A stretch of DNA of 64,000 bases from Rhizodiscina lignyota. Taxonomy: Eukaryota > Ascomycota > Dothideomycetes > Aulographales > Rhizodiscinaceae. This document shows positions 10,909 to 20,748 of the stretch, one piece after another. The notes beneath the pieces are model-generated. The model saw only the letters and a list, made by a program, of their open reading frames with translations, was not told the origin of the DNA and made no database searches. Position 1 is the first letter of the stretch. Every line of letters begins with the position of its first letter. Made by a program: the position numbers and the translations under genes. The stretch covers positions 1,178,001 through 1,242,000 of the forward strand of contig ML978129.1 of NCBI GenBank assembly GCA_010015805.1, written 5' to 3'.

Positions 10909-11577
10909 TATGAAAGTTCATCTACTTATTTTAATTTGCGACTGATGAGGGATTTGAGTCGATTCTACAGACGTGAGACGGCCAAGGAAGACCCTCTCAA
11001 CGACTTCATATGAAATGCAGCGCACAAGACTTGAATCATGAGAAAACAGCGAAGGAAGGTCTTTATGAATCGGATAACAGGCACGCACTTTCGCTAGCCC
11101 ATGTAAATCCATGTTGATTTGCGCTGATACAGCGTTCGCCGAGTTGTGCGGAGCATCTGTGGGGATGTGGGGATCGTGTACTGCTTCAGGATAAACGTGT
11201 GGCGCTTTTCTTCCCGAATGCAACATGACGTCGCATGAGCGGCAGAGCATTCAACTGACACAGCAAAATTAACCTACAAGATTAGTTTTCATCCTATCAG
11301 CTTCGCCAAATTGAGCAAGTCCAGTCAGTTTCAGAGAAGAGCGTAATCTATGACCGAAGAGGCGGTTTTTGGGCCGACGATCGGTCACAATACCACAAGT
11401 CAACGTTATGTCGCGTGTGTAGGCATCAAGATCGCCGTCCATGCGGTGCGCTTCCTCGACAGCGGAAATAAAAGTCCTTTGCTCGTAATACGGAGTCCTC
11501 TCCGTAGCAACAGGTCCGAAGTTTTTGCTGCGCAACCTTTGTCTGTGGAACAGAAACAATTCGAGTACTCCGTCTCT
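10909..11577. other. Intergenic, no gene supported
   Basis: Promoter side of the sugar transporter and 3' flank of the next minus-strand gene. Open frames here (10918-11250, 11269-11559 minus) have no recognisable content. Confidence 0.4.
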
Positions 11578-12714
11578 TCAAAGATCTGTACGCACATCGC
11601 CCACAACAACTCTGTGGTCGCTCAGATATATCCCATCGTCAAAGACGCTTGGCAGGACTGCATATCCATCTACTTGCCATGGCGACCCAGTTTTGGGTTT
11701 AATCATTTGGGTCTTTTTGCCTTCTTTGGCTTCCAGGCCGTCGGAAGTCGTCTGAGGACCAAGCCAGATGAAATCTATTCGGCCCTGCTCTCCCTTGTAT
11801 TTTCCAGGTTCAAACCCTGTGAATGTGGCATTCTCTCCGTACCGATATTGTGAAGGGATTGCACTATGCAGGTCTATCATGCAGCCACTTCTCTTCATCT
11901 CGAGGTAAGCTTCATCCGTCGGAAGAGAATTAAAGTCTCCTGTCAAGAAGATCGGCAGCTTTCCGCGGGGGCTTAGCCACTCATGGATTCTCCTCAGCGT
12001 CTCGAGGATGATTCGAACACTTTCCTTGCGACTCTTTGCTGCTGCGTTATCGAGGTGAGTGTTTGCAGCTAGAACCCGCTGTCTCGTTCGTCTATGCTCA
12101 AAAACTGCCAATGTAAGGATACGGATGCTTCCAGCATCCCACCCTTTGCTGGGTCGATCAGGTGTAGGACTGAGCCATACAGTCTCGTTATGAAGCAGCC
12201 GGAATGTTTGAATGGGATAGAGAATTGGACTGTACTCTCCTCGCTCTTTACCGTCATCCCTCCCGACACCGACATAAGACCAAATAGTATTGGCTTGTTC
12301 ACTCAGAGCGTCGCCATCTGCTCTAACATAGTTCAGGCCGGCGAGGATATCGTTGAGCTGACTGTGCAAGACTTCCTGCAAGCAAATGAATGCGTTTGTA
12401 GATGTCGTCGGAATTGCCGAGGAGCTTGGCGGTCCACTGAGGTATCGCACTTCATGCCGCAACTGGTTGAGAACTCGAGGAGCACGTTCAATCCAGAGTC
12501 TCTCGTTGGGAAACGGATCTGATGTCGCATACCGAATATTGTGGGTGACGATTCGGAGTTGGAGATTCGGGGTCGACGAAGCAGTGCTGGGCCATGTCAA
12601 GGCCGGAAACGAACCCCGTAGCTGTGTCTTGAGATAACTCACTGGTGGTGGGGAGAGGGACAGAATAAAGTGCGAACAGAGGGCAATAGATATTAAATGG
12701 AAAAGTGGGTTCAT
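11578..12714 (-). CDS. Secreted endonuclease/exonuclease/phosphatase-fold protein
   Basis: Single exon, 378 aa, ATG at 12714. The N-terminus (MNPLFHLISIALCSHFILSL) is a classic signal peptide. The EEP-fold metal and catalytic motifs follow in order: VTHNIRY (about residue 56), FICLQEVL (about 107), AANTHLDN (about 216), LTGDFNSLP (about 256), GRIDFIW (about 307) and a terminal SDHRVVVGD with the catalytic His. The fold covers DNase I-like nucleases, inositol-phosphate phosphatases and sphingomyelinases; extracellular nuclease or phosphatase activity is likely, but the substrate cannot be decided. A GTGAGT near 12642 looks like a donor, but splicing to the nearest good acceptor would shift the frame, so the single-exon model is kept. 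Confidence 0.8.
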   Translation of the reverse strand: MNPLFHLISIALCSHFILSLSPPPVSYLKTQLRGSFPALTWPSTASSTPNLQLRIVTHNIRYATSDPFPNERLWIERAPRVLNQLRHEVRYLSGPPSSSAIPTTSTNAFICLQEVLHSQLNDILAGLNYVRADGDALSEQANTIWSYVGVGRDDGKERGEYSPILYPIQTFRLLHNETVWLSPTPDRPSKGWDAGSIRILTLAVFEHRRTRQRVLAANTHLDNAAAKSRKESVRIILETLRRIHEWLSPRGKLPIFLTGDFNSLPTDEAYLEMKRSGCMIDLHSAIPSQYRYGENATFTGFEPGKYKGEQGRIDFIWLGPQTTSDGLEAKEGKKTQMIKPKTGSPWQVDGYAVLPSVFDDGIYLSDHRVVVGDVRTDL

Positions 12715-13290
12715 TGCGCTTGAGGACGGCAGAGGTTTGTCGTACCGCGAACATATGGGGCCTTATTTGCACTGCCGCTACAAATCTGAGCGAGTAGTTG
12801 GAGAAGATCTCATGGATGCCTGAGGAGTTACACTTGCACACTCAATGTACATTTACAGAGTCCTCGGAGTACATAGACTCGATGAGGTTTAGAAATAAGA
12901 CAGATCTCTTTTCAGCAAGTCCATGCGTACTGCGTACTAGTCCCATTCGGCAAGAAGGGGCTCCACTTTATCGTCCAACGTTGGCCTTGCTCAAATTCTC
13001 ACGGCATGGCACTGTTACAACTATTGATAATCCCTTTTGAATCCAAACCAAGTTACAGAGTCGCAAACTCGATACCAGAACAAAAAATACCCTGGAGCAC
13101 ATGAAGATGAGCATCCGAGCGGAGTTGGTGGGGCCTGCCGCCTCATGTGGTAGGGAGGTCAATCAAGTCCACCAACTCGCAACAGTGACTTACGAGTCAC
13201 TGATAATATTTCTGTGCATGTTTTATTCTATGCTACTCAACGTCCCTCCCTCTTCGTTTTGCAAATAAAGAAGAAAAAATTGAATGAATG
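12715..13290. other. Intergenic, upstream of the secreted EEP gene
   Basis: Nothing beyond the probable promoter. The sequence turns AT-rich and purine-rich after about 13200. Confidence 0.4.
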
Positions 13291-13395
13291 AAAAAAAAGA
13301 AGAAAAAATAACGGTGGTGGGATTTGAATCTGGGATCTATGGATTAGCAAGTTGGAGCGGACTGCAGCTCACACGCCATGTAAGAGACCATCTGT
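13291..13395 (-). pseudogene. Second tRNA-like sequence, inverted
   Basis: On the minus strand this reads TTGCTAATCCATAG, then a B-box-like AGATTCAAATCCC (complement of 13319-13331), then T-rich runs (complement of 13291-13309). It shares both blocks with the copy at 14133-14279. The A box is poor. A decayed copy of the same tRNA-derived family. Confidence 0.35.
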
Positions 13396-14132
13396 AACTG
13401 TGCTTCTAATCAAGATAGAACAAAAAAGAATCGAATCCTTCGCAGCAAAAGGCAAAAACTCTGCACTACCCCCATCTAATCCTTTTTATCGGATATAATG
13501 GAGGAAGGTGCAGTTGAACCAGCATTAACTGGTTTATTTGATGTTTAGTTTTGGTTTCGCCTAGATAAATATATAAGGTGCGCTAACCCCGAAAGAGTAG
13601 TACTATTAACTTGAAGCTCTCAGTTCTCGCTGCCGGTTGCGCCAGAGCAGGTCCTCGAACGCCTTTGATGAGTAAAGTTTAAAATTGAATATATAGTTAA
13701 CACTACAAGCTAGGAATATTATACGTATTCGCCGGACTTCGACTATTTCCACTAAGTCCCTTTTCTCCTAAGAGTGCATATATCGTGCTCATTTGACGAG
13801 CTTGGAACGACGCGACTCGAATTTTAGTTCCTACGCTAGCTGCGTAGACCACCAAAAAGGTAACAATGTCTGAACATCTAATGTTCAGACGTTAAGAGGC
13901 GTATATATACGGCCCTAACATCGAAATATTTCTACGGTAGTAGCTGTCTATAGGGAAGAAAATCTAAAAGACGCATGCATGTATGCAAAACGAATTGTAG
14001 GTGTTCGTAAGTATTGTGGGTTTATACGTTTAAAAGCTGGGTGTCAACATTATTAGGCGATTAAATAAACAAGGAAGGTGGCTATATAATTAACTTCAGG
14101 TTTAGATCTCTCACTAATCGGCCACTGCACAA

Positions 14133-14279
14133 TGGCCGAGGTGGTAATCTAAGTAAGAGTTTTAACCCGAAAAGAACATCTACACGTTAACCGTTTACAG
14201 TGCATTTGACCCCCTGCTAACCCATAGGTCGATATCCGGGCATCCAGAGTTCAAATCCCAGAGGGGATATCTTTTTTTT
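14133..14279 (+). pseudogene. tRNA-like sequence with A box, B box and T-run
   Basis: TGGCCGAGGTGG at 14133-14144 resembles a Pol III A box of the Leu/Ser type, GAGTTCAAATCCC at 14247-14259 resembles a B box, and eight T's at 14272-14279 resemble a Pol III terminator. TGCTAA at 14215 would sit in an anticodon-loop position of a tRNA-Ser(GCU). The A-B distance (about 100 nt) is too long for an intronless tRNA, and the T-stem and acceptor stem do not pair, so this is a decayed tRNA or a tRNA-derived SINE rather than a working gene. Confidence 0.4.
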
Positions 14280-14901
14280 CCTTCTTTTTTTTTGCTTTTC
14301 TTTATACGAAGAAAGGACGGCAGTGAAATGGTCCATTGTATTAGTAAATAGAGAATAAGCTAGCTATTGCACTGTTAAGTAGTTTTCGAATGCCGATGCA
14401 TCCGAGTTCTGGGACTGAGTTTTAGGCCCTCCGACAAAATTCATGCAATGTTCATCAGTATACAGAGAGCCGATCGGGTATTTGCACTGGAATATTTTAA
14501 GCATTTTGCCAATATTGGTCGAAAAGGCTTTTTCACCAAGCATGAATTTAAGAACAGAATTTAACTCTAATCTTTTGTCTATTAATATTCTGATGATGAC
14601 TCCTTGAGAGCTACCAATTTCGAAGTCTTAAGCGCGGAGGGCATAGGTTGTGCTGATTCATGCCACCTGCTTTGAATGTAGTAACCCTTCATGTTGGCCT
14701 AAGCCGAGTAACAATGACATGGATAAAAAAACCATTGAAATTCATGTATTATTTGTCTATGTAATTCCCGAGGGCATTAATGATGTTGAACGTCAGAATT
14801 TATGTGGGACCAAGGGACAGCTTTGTCCGTGTCGCCCAATGAGGCAACGATAATCGCCCATCAACATCAAAAACGAATGGGCTCTTGATTGCGATCTCAT
14901 T
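14280..14901. other. AT-rich intergenic DNA upstream of the GH2 gene
   Basis: Starts with a pyrimidine run; no supported gene. The last 200 bp probably contain the GH2 promoter and leader. Confidence 0.4.
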
Positions 14902-17115
14902 ATGCGAGCAGTAAACATGCCATCTTCCAGCCCGGTCTACCCAAGACCCGATTTCGAGCGCCCACAGCTCAATTGGACGCTTCTCAATGGCCCTTGGGAT
15001 TTTCTCTTCGACGACGAGGATGTGGGACTCGACGAGAACTGGCATCAGGAAGGACTGCCGGATTCAGTCACAGTCCGCGCAACCTCCAAAGGTGATCAAA
15101 CAGTCGATACAATCACCAAAAAGATTGCAGCCCTTCCGGAGAATCTGATAAAAGACAACATTTTCCAGAAGAGCGCGGAGAACAAGACGCACGAGAAACG
15201 TAAAATCACAGTCCCGTTCGTGTTTCAGACACCGGCATCTGGAATTGACGAACATGGAGCGCACGAGGTGATTTGGTACGAGCGGAGCATTCCTAATAAC
15301 GTACTGGAAGAAACAGCGTCGAAGAAGCACAATCTTCTCCGTTTTGGAGCCGTTGATTACGAGGCGACCATCTGGGTCAATGGACTCTATGCAGGAGCCC
15401 ATCGCGGGGGCCACGTACCTTTCGATATCAATATCACGGAAGCGCTACGAATTTCGACAGAAAAGACTGCTCGACTTACCGTTCGCGTTCGCGATTCACC
15501 TTCTGACCTGACCCAGCCGAGAGGGAAGCAGTATTGGGCTCCGCAGCCGGAAAGCATCTTTTATACGCCTTCGAGTGGGATCTGGCAGTCCGTCTGGCTT
15601 GAGACGGTTCCTTCAGCAAGGATTGCAGACAGCAGCCACGGCACAGTTTTGCGATCCAACGATATCGAGAATGGGGAACTACATGCTATCATACCCGTTA
15701 CTGGACGCAAGGCTAGCCAGAAGTATTCTGTTGAGGTTGAGGCTAGTTTTGAGGGAGTGAGTGTCGGAAAAGTTCAGGCACATGTGCCTCAAGAGAGCGA
15801 TCGTGTTAGCTTAGACTTGAGTCTTCGTCTCTCTGCAGAAGCGCTCGACAGGCTCCCGAAGCACTTACTGGAGGCCTCGCCACTGAGTAATAAGCGTTGG
15901 CGAAACGGACTTGCACTTTGGTCGCCTGAGCACCCGCAATTGTATACCCTCAGCTTGAAACTTTACGATGCCTCCGGCTCGCTAATCGATGAAGTGCGAA
16001 CAACAACTGGGATGCGCTCAATTACCTGGCAAGCCAGCGGTGGACACATTCGCTTGAACGGGGAGCCGTACTTTCAAGCTTTAGTTCTCGACCAAGGGTA
16101 TTGGCCGACAACGCTCATGACACCACCTACGGCCGACAGCCTTAAAGCAGACATCGAGATGTCGAAGAAGATGGGTTTCAATGGATGCCGCAAGCACCAG
16201 AAGGTCGAAGATCCGATATTCCTCTACTGGGCAGACCGTCTGGGTTACCTCGTCTGGGGAGAGATAGCCAATGCCTACCAATTCGACAAACAGTACGTTG
16301 AGCGATTCGATCAAGAATGGATCGAAGCAATGAAGAGAGACATCAATCATCCCAGCATTGTCGCCTGGACTCCTGTGAATGAGAGCTGGGGTTACCCTAG
16401 CCTGAAGGACAACATTGAACAGCGTAATCACATCCGATCGCTGTATTACATGACAAAGTTTGTTACTATATGCCATACTGAGAACGCAAGCGCAGAAGAT
16501 TGACGAGACTAACAAATTGGCAGGACTCTTGACCCGACCAGACCCATTAACGATAACTGCGGCTGGGAACACGTCTGCACGGACCTGACGACCTATCACG
16601 ACTATAGCGACGCTACGGAGCTGACCAAGACATCTGCTACAATGAAAGGGATTCTGGACCAGAAAGCAGGCCGCGACATGTTCGTCGCTGAGCTCTACGA
16701 TGGCATTCCCGATGCCGGCGCATCCCACAAATTCGGGGCTCCAGTGCTGTGCACGGAGTTCGGAGGCGTGAGCGTAGCGCCTGCAAAGGACGATGCGAAC
16801 GCGGGAGAGAGGGATTGGGGTTATACAACGGCTGAAGATCCACAAGACTTGTTGAAACGAATCGAGAACTTGGTAATGGGAGTCGTCAGAGGCGGTCATT
16901 GCTGTGGTTTCGTATACACGCAACTGTGAGTGGCCCCGATGAGTACCAACAGGGCGCACAGAGTAACTGAAACTGATAACGCGAGCAACAGAACGGACAT
17001 TGAGCAAGAGGTCAATGGATTGTACTCGTACGATCGGAGGGAGAAGCTCGACTCGGCAAAAGTTAAGGCGATTATGGATGGGGCGCAGAAGGTTTACTAT
17101 GAGCAACTTGGATGA
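14902..17115 (+). CDS. Intracellular glycoside hydrolase family 2 protein
   Basis: Three exons: 14902-16457, 16524-16925, 16992-17115; 2082 nt, 693 aa. An N-terminal sugar-binding jelly roll (about residues 10-220; NGPWDF, WYERSI, GAVDYEATIWVNG, GGHVPFDI, IWQSVWLE), an immunoglobulin-like domain (about 225-380; LWSPEHPQLYTL) and a TIM barrel (about 385-690) are in the standard GH2 order. The acid/base Glu is in VNESWG (about 494) and the nucleophile Glu in CTEFGG (about 597); both are intact. GH2 includes beta-galactosidases, beta-mannosidases and beta-glucuronidases; the exact sugar is not clear. No signal peptide is visible, so it probably acts on oligosaccharides after import. A second ATG five codons downstream is an alternative start. 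Confidence 0.88.
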
Positions 17116-17235
17116 GGATCTGAAACATGCCAGGTAGAATTTATAGAGGTAATGTGATGCAATGATAGAACCCGATCTCCAAGTCATCAACTTCATACCA
17201 CCGTACTCAATGACCGAAACCCTCAATATCCATGT

Positions 17236-20200
17236 TCACATGCCCATTTTGCTTTTGACCGCTGCGACGCACTGAATTAGCTTCCTTGTTACTTCAAGCG
17301 TGAAATTAGGCAAGTTGACTTACCGCCCATGACCATATTCCTCTTCTGCTGAGCAACATATTTGCTCACGTCGCTGGACCATCCAGCAGCGTTATCCTGC
17401 AGGCGCTCTACGTTATCACCCATGGTACCGAGCTTTTCTGTCCTCTCATTGATCTGCCTTGTCATGTACTCCCAGTACGACTCCTGGCTCTTGCCGGGAG
17501 CCGCTGAAGACGAGGAAGAAGTATGAGATCGGCCTGCTTTACGAGCAGCTTGCTCATCGGTACGAGCCTGCATGATCATGCGTTTCGAAGGCGGCCGGTC
17601 CGGACCACCGATGAGCATATCCATATCCGAGGGCGTGACGTACTGCGTGCCAGAGATCCACTGTATGTTGGAGATTGTCGGCCGCGGTGGAATGACCAGC
17701 TCGGGGTTGAAGAGTATGTCCTTCGAGCGATTGAGATTGAGCCCACTTCCCCAGACGTTGCATAGTGCTACCTCGCTCGGACCTGTCCAGCCAATGACAT
17801 CTCCCGTGCCGGTCACTACGGCATCACCCAACCGTCTAACGTCAAGTATCTTGTCAATCCTTGCGTTCGCAATCTCCCTAAGCGCAGGAATGCTGTATGC
17901 TCTGGCGCTGCCATCTCCGAATAGACCTACAAGCGCGCTTCCGGTTGCGCCTGTGACTGATACGTCGTCCACCCGGGTTACTGTGGCACTATGGCAGAAG
18001 AAGTTGTCGAAGGATTTGTGCGCGCCTTTGTGAGATGCCGGCTTGAAAATACGCGCCCCAGTCTCAGTGACTGCGAGTACAACTCCGTTTACACGTGCTC
18101 CATTTCGCAAGCCCGCAACTGCTGCTTGTGTTGCGTACGCTGTTCGACCGCTCGCAGCGTCTATGGGCACGATCTTGATGACACGGCTGTCGTCGACAGA
18201 AATGGAGCCAGCAAACTGCACCGAGTAGCGTCCACTCTGCTCTGGTAGCAACTTGAAGGTGGCGAGTGTGCCGGCACTTGTTCCAACATGTAACAGGATA
18301 CTGGAGTAAGAATCCTCGTCCGTGGTCATGACACTGAACTCCAACGCTGTCGGCCACTCTCGCTTTGTGGGAGACTGGATACTTGAACGTCGCAATGAAC
18401 CTCGCTTATCAGCCTTCTTTGATTCAGATATGGACGAGTGGAAGATGATCGCCGGTCCACGTAGGTCAATAACAGCTAAGCTGCCACTTTCAAAGCCTGC
18501 AGCGACGAAACCGACATCGGACAATTTGGCGGCAGATACGGGTCCACCTTGTTCATCTAGGAGTGTGAATGGGAATAGGCCTTCTGCTAGCGCTGGGTCG
18601 CGCCTATCAGTTAGATTGGTAAGGCCTCGGGGGACGTTTTCAGAAGGTGCTGGCGGCTCTCGACCGGTATTCTTGTTGTGACCCCAGCGGAAGACCACCA
18701 ATTCACCACTGCGCAAGCCCGCTGCCAATTCACCCGTAGCACCAGCAAGGGACAAGGTAGTAACTTCAAGATTGTCGTGGCGACCGACCGCCCGTGAGAG
18801 ATCAGCCTGTAGTACTGCATCGTTCTCTATTTCATCGCCATGGCCAGCATCCCACAACCTGATGGTGCCGTCGGCATGTGCTGTCTGTACGATATTTCGT
18901 TCTTCGAACCGTTTCAAAGGATACTGTGCAGGTGTCCCTCCTTTCAAAATCTGCGGCCCATGAGACCTCGTCTCGGTCATACCAAGCCATCTTGTTCTCT
19001 CAACGGGAGCCATGGTGATACGATTGATGAACGGATGAACAAAAGTCATAGAGACCGAGAGTTGATTTGTTGGCGAAATGGGCAGTCCGCTAGGAAATGT
19101 AAGAGTGATGAGTTCGCCGGAAGAGAGGACAGCGACGACAGCGACAGGATCATGAGCACCGTGGAAGTGTGGAGACGAGCGGGGAATAAGACAGAAGTCC
19201 AATACTTCTGCATTCGGTGGCGTGGGAAGCATTCGTTGCCTTTTAGGAGATTCAAAGTGCTGTGCAAGTATCTGCCACGATGAGGTCGAGTAATTTGGCG
19301 TCCTACCAAGCTCAAATAATGTGAGTCCATTTGCCGGCACAGCGGACGACGTGCCACCTGATATTAAGATTGCCGTGTCGTCCGGGTCTTGATTAGCACA
19401 CCATACAATCTTCTGCAAGGGTTCTCTCGATGTGAAACTGCCATGAGTAGATATTGGGGATAGTGGAGACATTGGGATCGAACGAGAAGGTTTGTCGATG
19501 TTCGTGTCAGTGAGTGTTCTCGCCATGACGACGCGACCATCAAAGGGATCCCAGAAAACAAGGCTGCCGTCGTCATGACCTGTCAGAATAAATGTCCCAG
19601 TTGGGTGCCAGACTGCATGCGTCAACGAAGGGCTTCGCGCCATGTTAATGACTGCTGGATCTGAATCGCCGCCAGGTGCCCCTTTGGGTAGTTGATAATG
19701 GAAGAACTTCATCGGCTTGTTTTGCTTGAATGAATAGATGACTGCGCCATCGTGATAGCCGATGAGCAGCGTGCCGATGTCTCTTGGATGAAAGGAGAGC
19801 GCCACTATTGGTAAGATCCGCGCTCTTGGATCCTGTTCCTTCCAGAAGTTGGGTATCTTGAAAGGTGCAAGTCCTTCTCGGTCGAGGTCGTAGGCCATAA
19901 TCTCGCCTGGATCATTGAGTAAGAACTTCTAGAAATGTGTGAGGTAATGCACAGCTTACCATTCTGCATTCCAAGTAATGCATAATCCAGGGTGGGATCG
20001 CTATGCAGCGAAGTCACAGTGCCAGGAGGAGAAAATGAGTTGATGATGCGTTTCGTCTCCAGAGAGAAAACGGTGAAGTCATTTTTGGAATCAAGGCACA
20101 AGATTTTGTCCGCGCAAAACTGCAATGTCTTGACTGAGGCTTTGTGAGCTAACGACAAAACGGCGTTGACGCGTTTTTGGCCGAAGACGTAAATTTGGCC

Positions 20201-20442
20201 ACGGCCAAACTGCGTATCATTCGTTCCTAGGGCGATGAGTGACTGAACCGGGTCGTATGCTATTTGTGAAATCTGTGAGTTGATTCCAAAACGATTTATC
20301 TAGCCACGTGGTCAGACACAACTCATATTTGGGTTGGGCTTCGCATAATACGTACGTCGTCAATGTTGAAAGCATCCGGCGTCAGGCCGGCTGACAGGTC
20401 GTTCTGTACTCCAGCTTGCTTGCCTCGAAGAAGGTGAGCCAT
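17236..20442 (-). CDS. Sro7/Lgl-family exocytosis regulator (WD-repeat)
   Basis: Four exons: 20356-20442, 19960-20299, 17324-19906, 17236-17261; 3036 nt, 1011 aa. The N-terminus has the lethal-giant-larvae signatures (FGINSQISQIAYDPVQSLIALGT, in parts) followed by two WD40 propellers (motifs such as HAVWHPTGTFILTGHDDGSLVFWD and TAHADGTIRLWD, in parts). The C-terminus (about residues 935-1000) is a coiled-coil, SNARE-like tail (NERTEKLGTMGDNVERL) ending in KSKMGM, supplied by a 26-nt last exon; reading through the last donor would give a non-homologous end. In yeast Sro7 binds the plasma-membrane t-SNARE Sec9 and Sec4 to control vesicle docking at growth sites. Highly conserved single-copy gene. 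Confidence 0.9.
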
Positions 20443-20748
20443 GGTTGCGGTTTTGCTTCTCCTTCTTCTCCAAGGTCTTATACATCCCACTTCATCCTAG
20501 ATTGTGTTCGAGTTCCACTGATGATCGGAGAACTGCAACGCCAATGCAGGGACTCGGACACTGCCCGGAGTGGTCGCGTCGGGCGGTTCTTGGGACACGA
20601 CTGACGTCATCGCTCTAAGCAAGCGCGCGCTTGCGCTTAGATCGTCTCTACACACAGAAATCTACTGCCTTGGGCAGAATCATGTTAACGAGGTCCATGA
20701 GAAACTCTTATAATTAATTTATCACTAAAACTGTATCAAATGTCCTGC
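20443..20748. other. Intergenic between SRO7-like and GH95 genes
   Basis: 306 bp holding the promoter of the SRO7-like gene and the terminator side of GH95, both minus strand. A GCGCGCGCTTGCGC-type GC-rich palindromic patch lies near 20620-20640. Confidence 0.4.

Larger units (their letters stand above)
13291..14279. repeat. AT-rich element bounded by inverted tRNA-like sequences
   Basis: The two ends match in inverted orientation: TGGGATTTGAA at 13318-13328 reappears inverted within 14247-14261, and CTATGGATTAGCA at 13337-13349 matches the inverse of 14215-14227 with one transition. Outside each lies an A-run (13291-13309) or T-run (14272-14279) in the matching orientation. The interior (about 860 bp) is AT-rich with no coding frame and is littered with TA-rich tracts, as expected of repeats degraded by repeat-induced point mutation (C to T). 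The inverted ends are seen; that the whole is one mobile element, rather than two separate SINE-like or tRNA relics, is inference. Confidence 0.45.

Noticed and set aside
12587-12642. Possible 56-bp intron (GTGAGT...CCCAG) in the EEP gene
   Set aside because: Removing it shifts the frame between the signal peptide and the catalytic domain; the unspliced frame is open and intact.
14133-14279. A functional tRNA gene
   Set aside because: A-to-B box distance is too long without a standard intron, and acceptor and T stems do not pair.
16081-17226. 381-codon minus-strand open frame over the GH2 gene
   Set aside because: It is antisense to the well-supported GH2 exons with catalytic motifs and has no domain content of its own.
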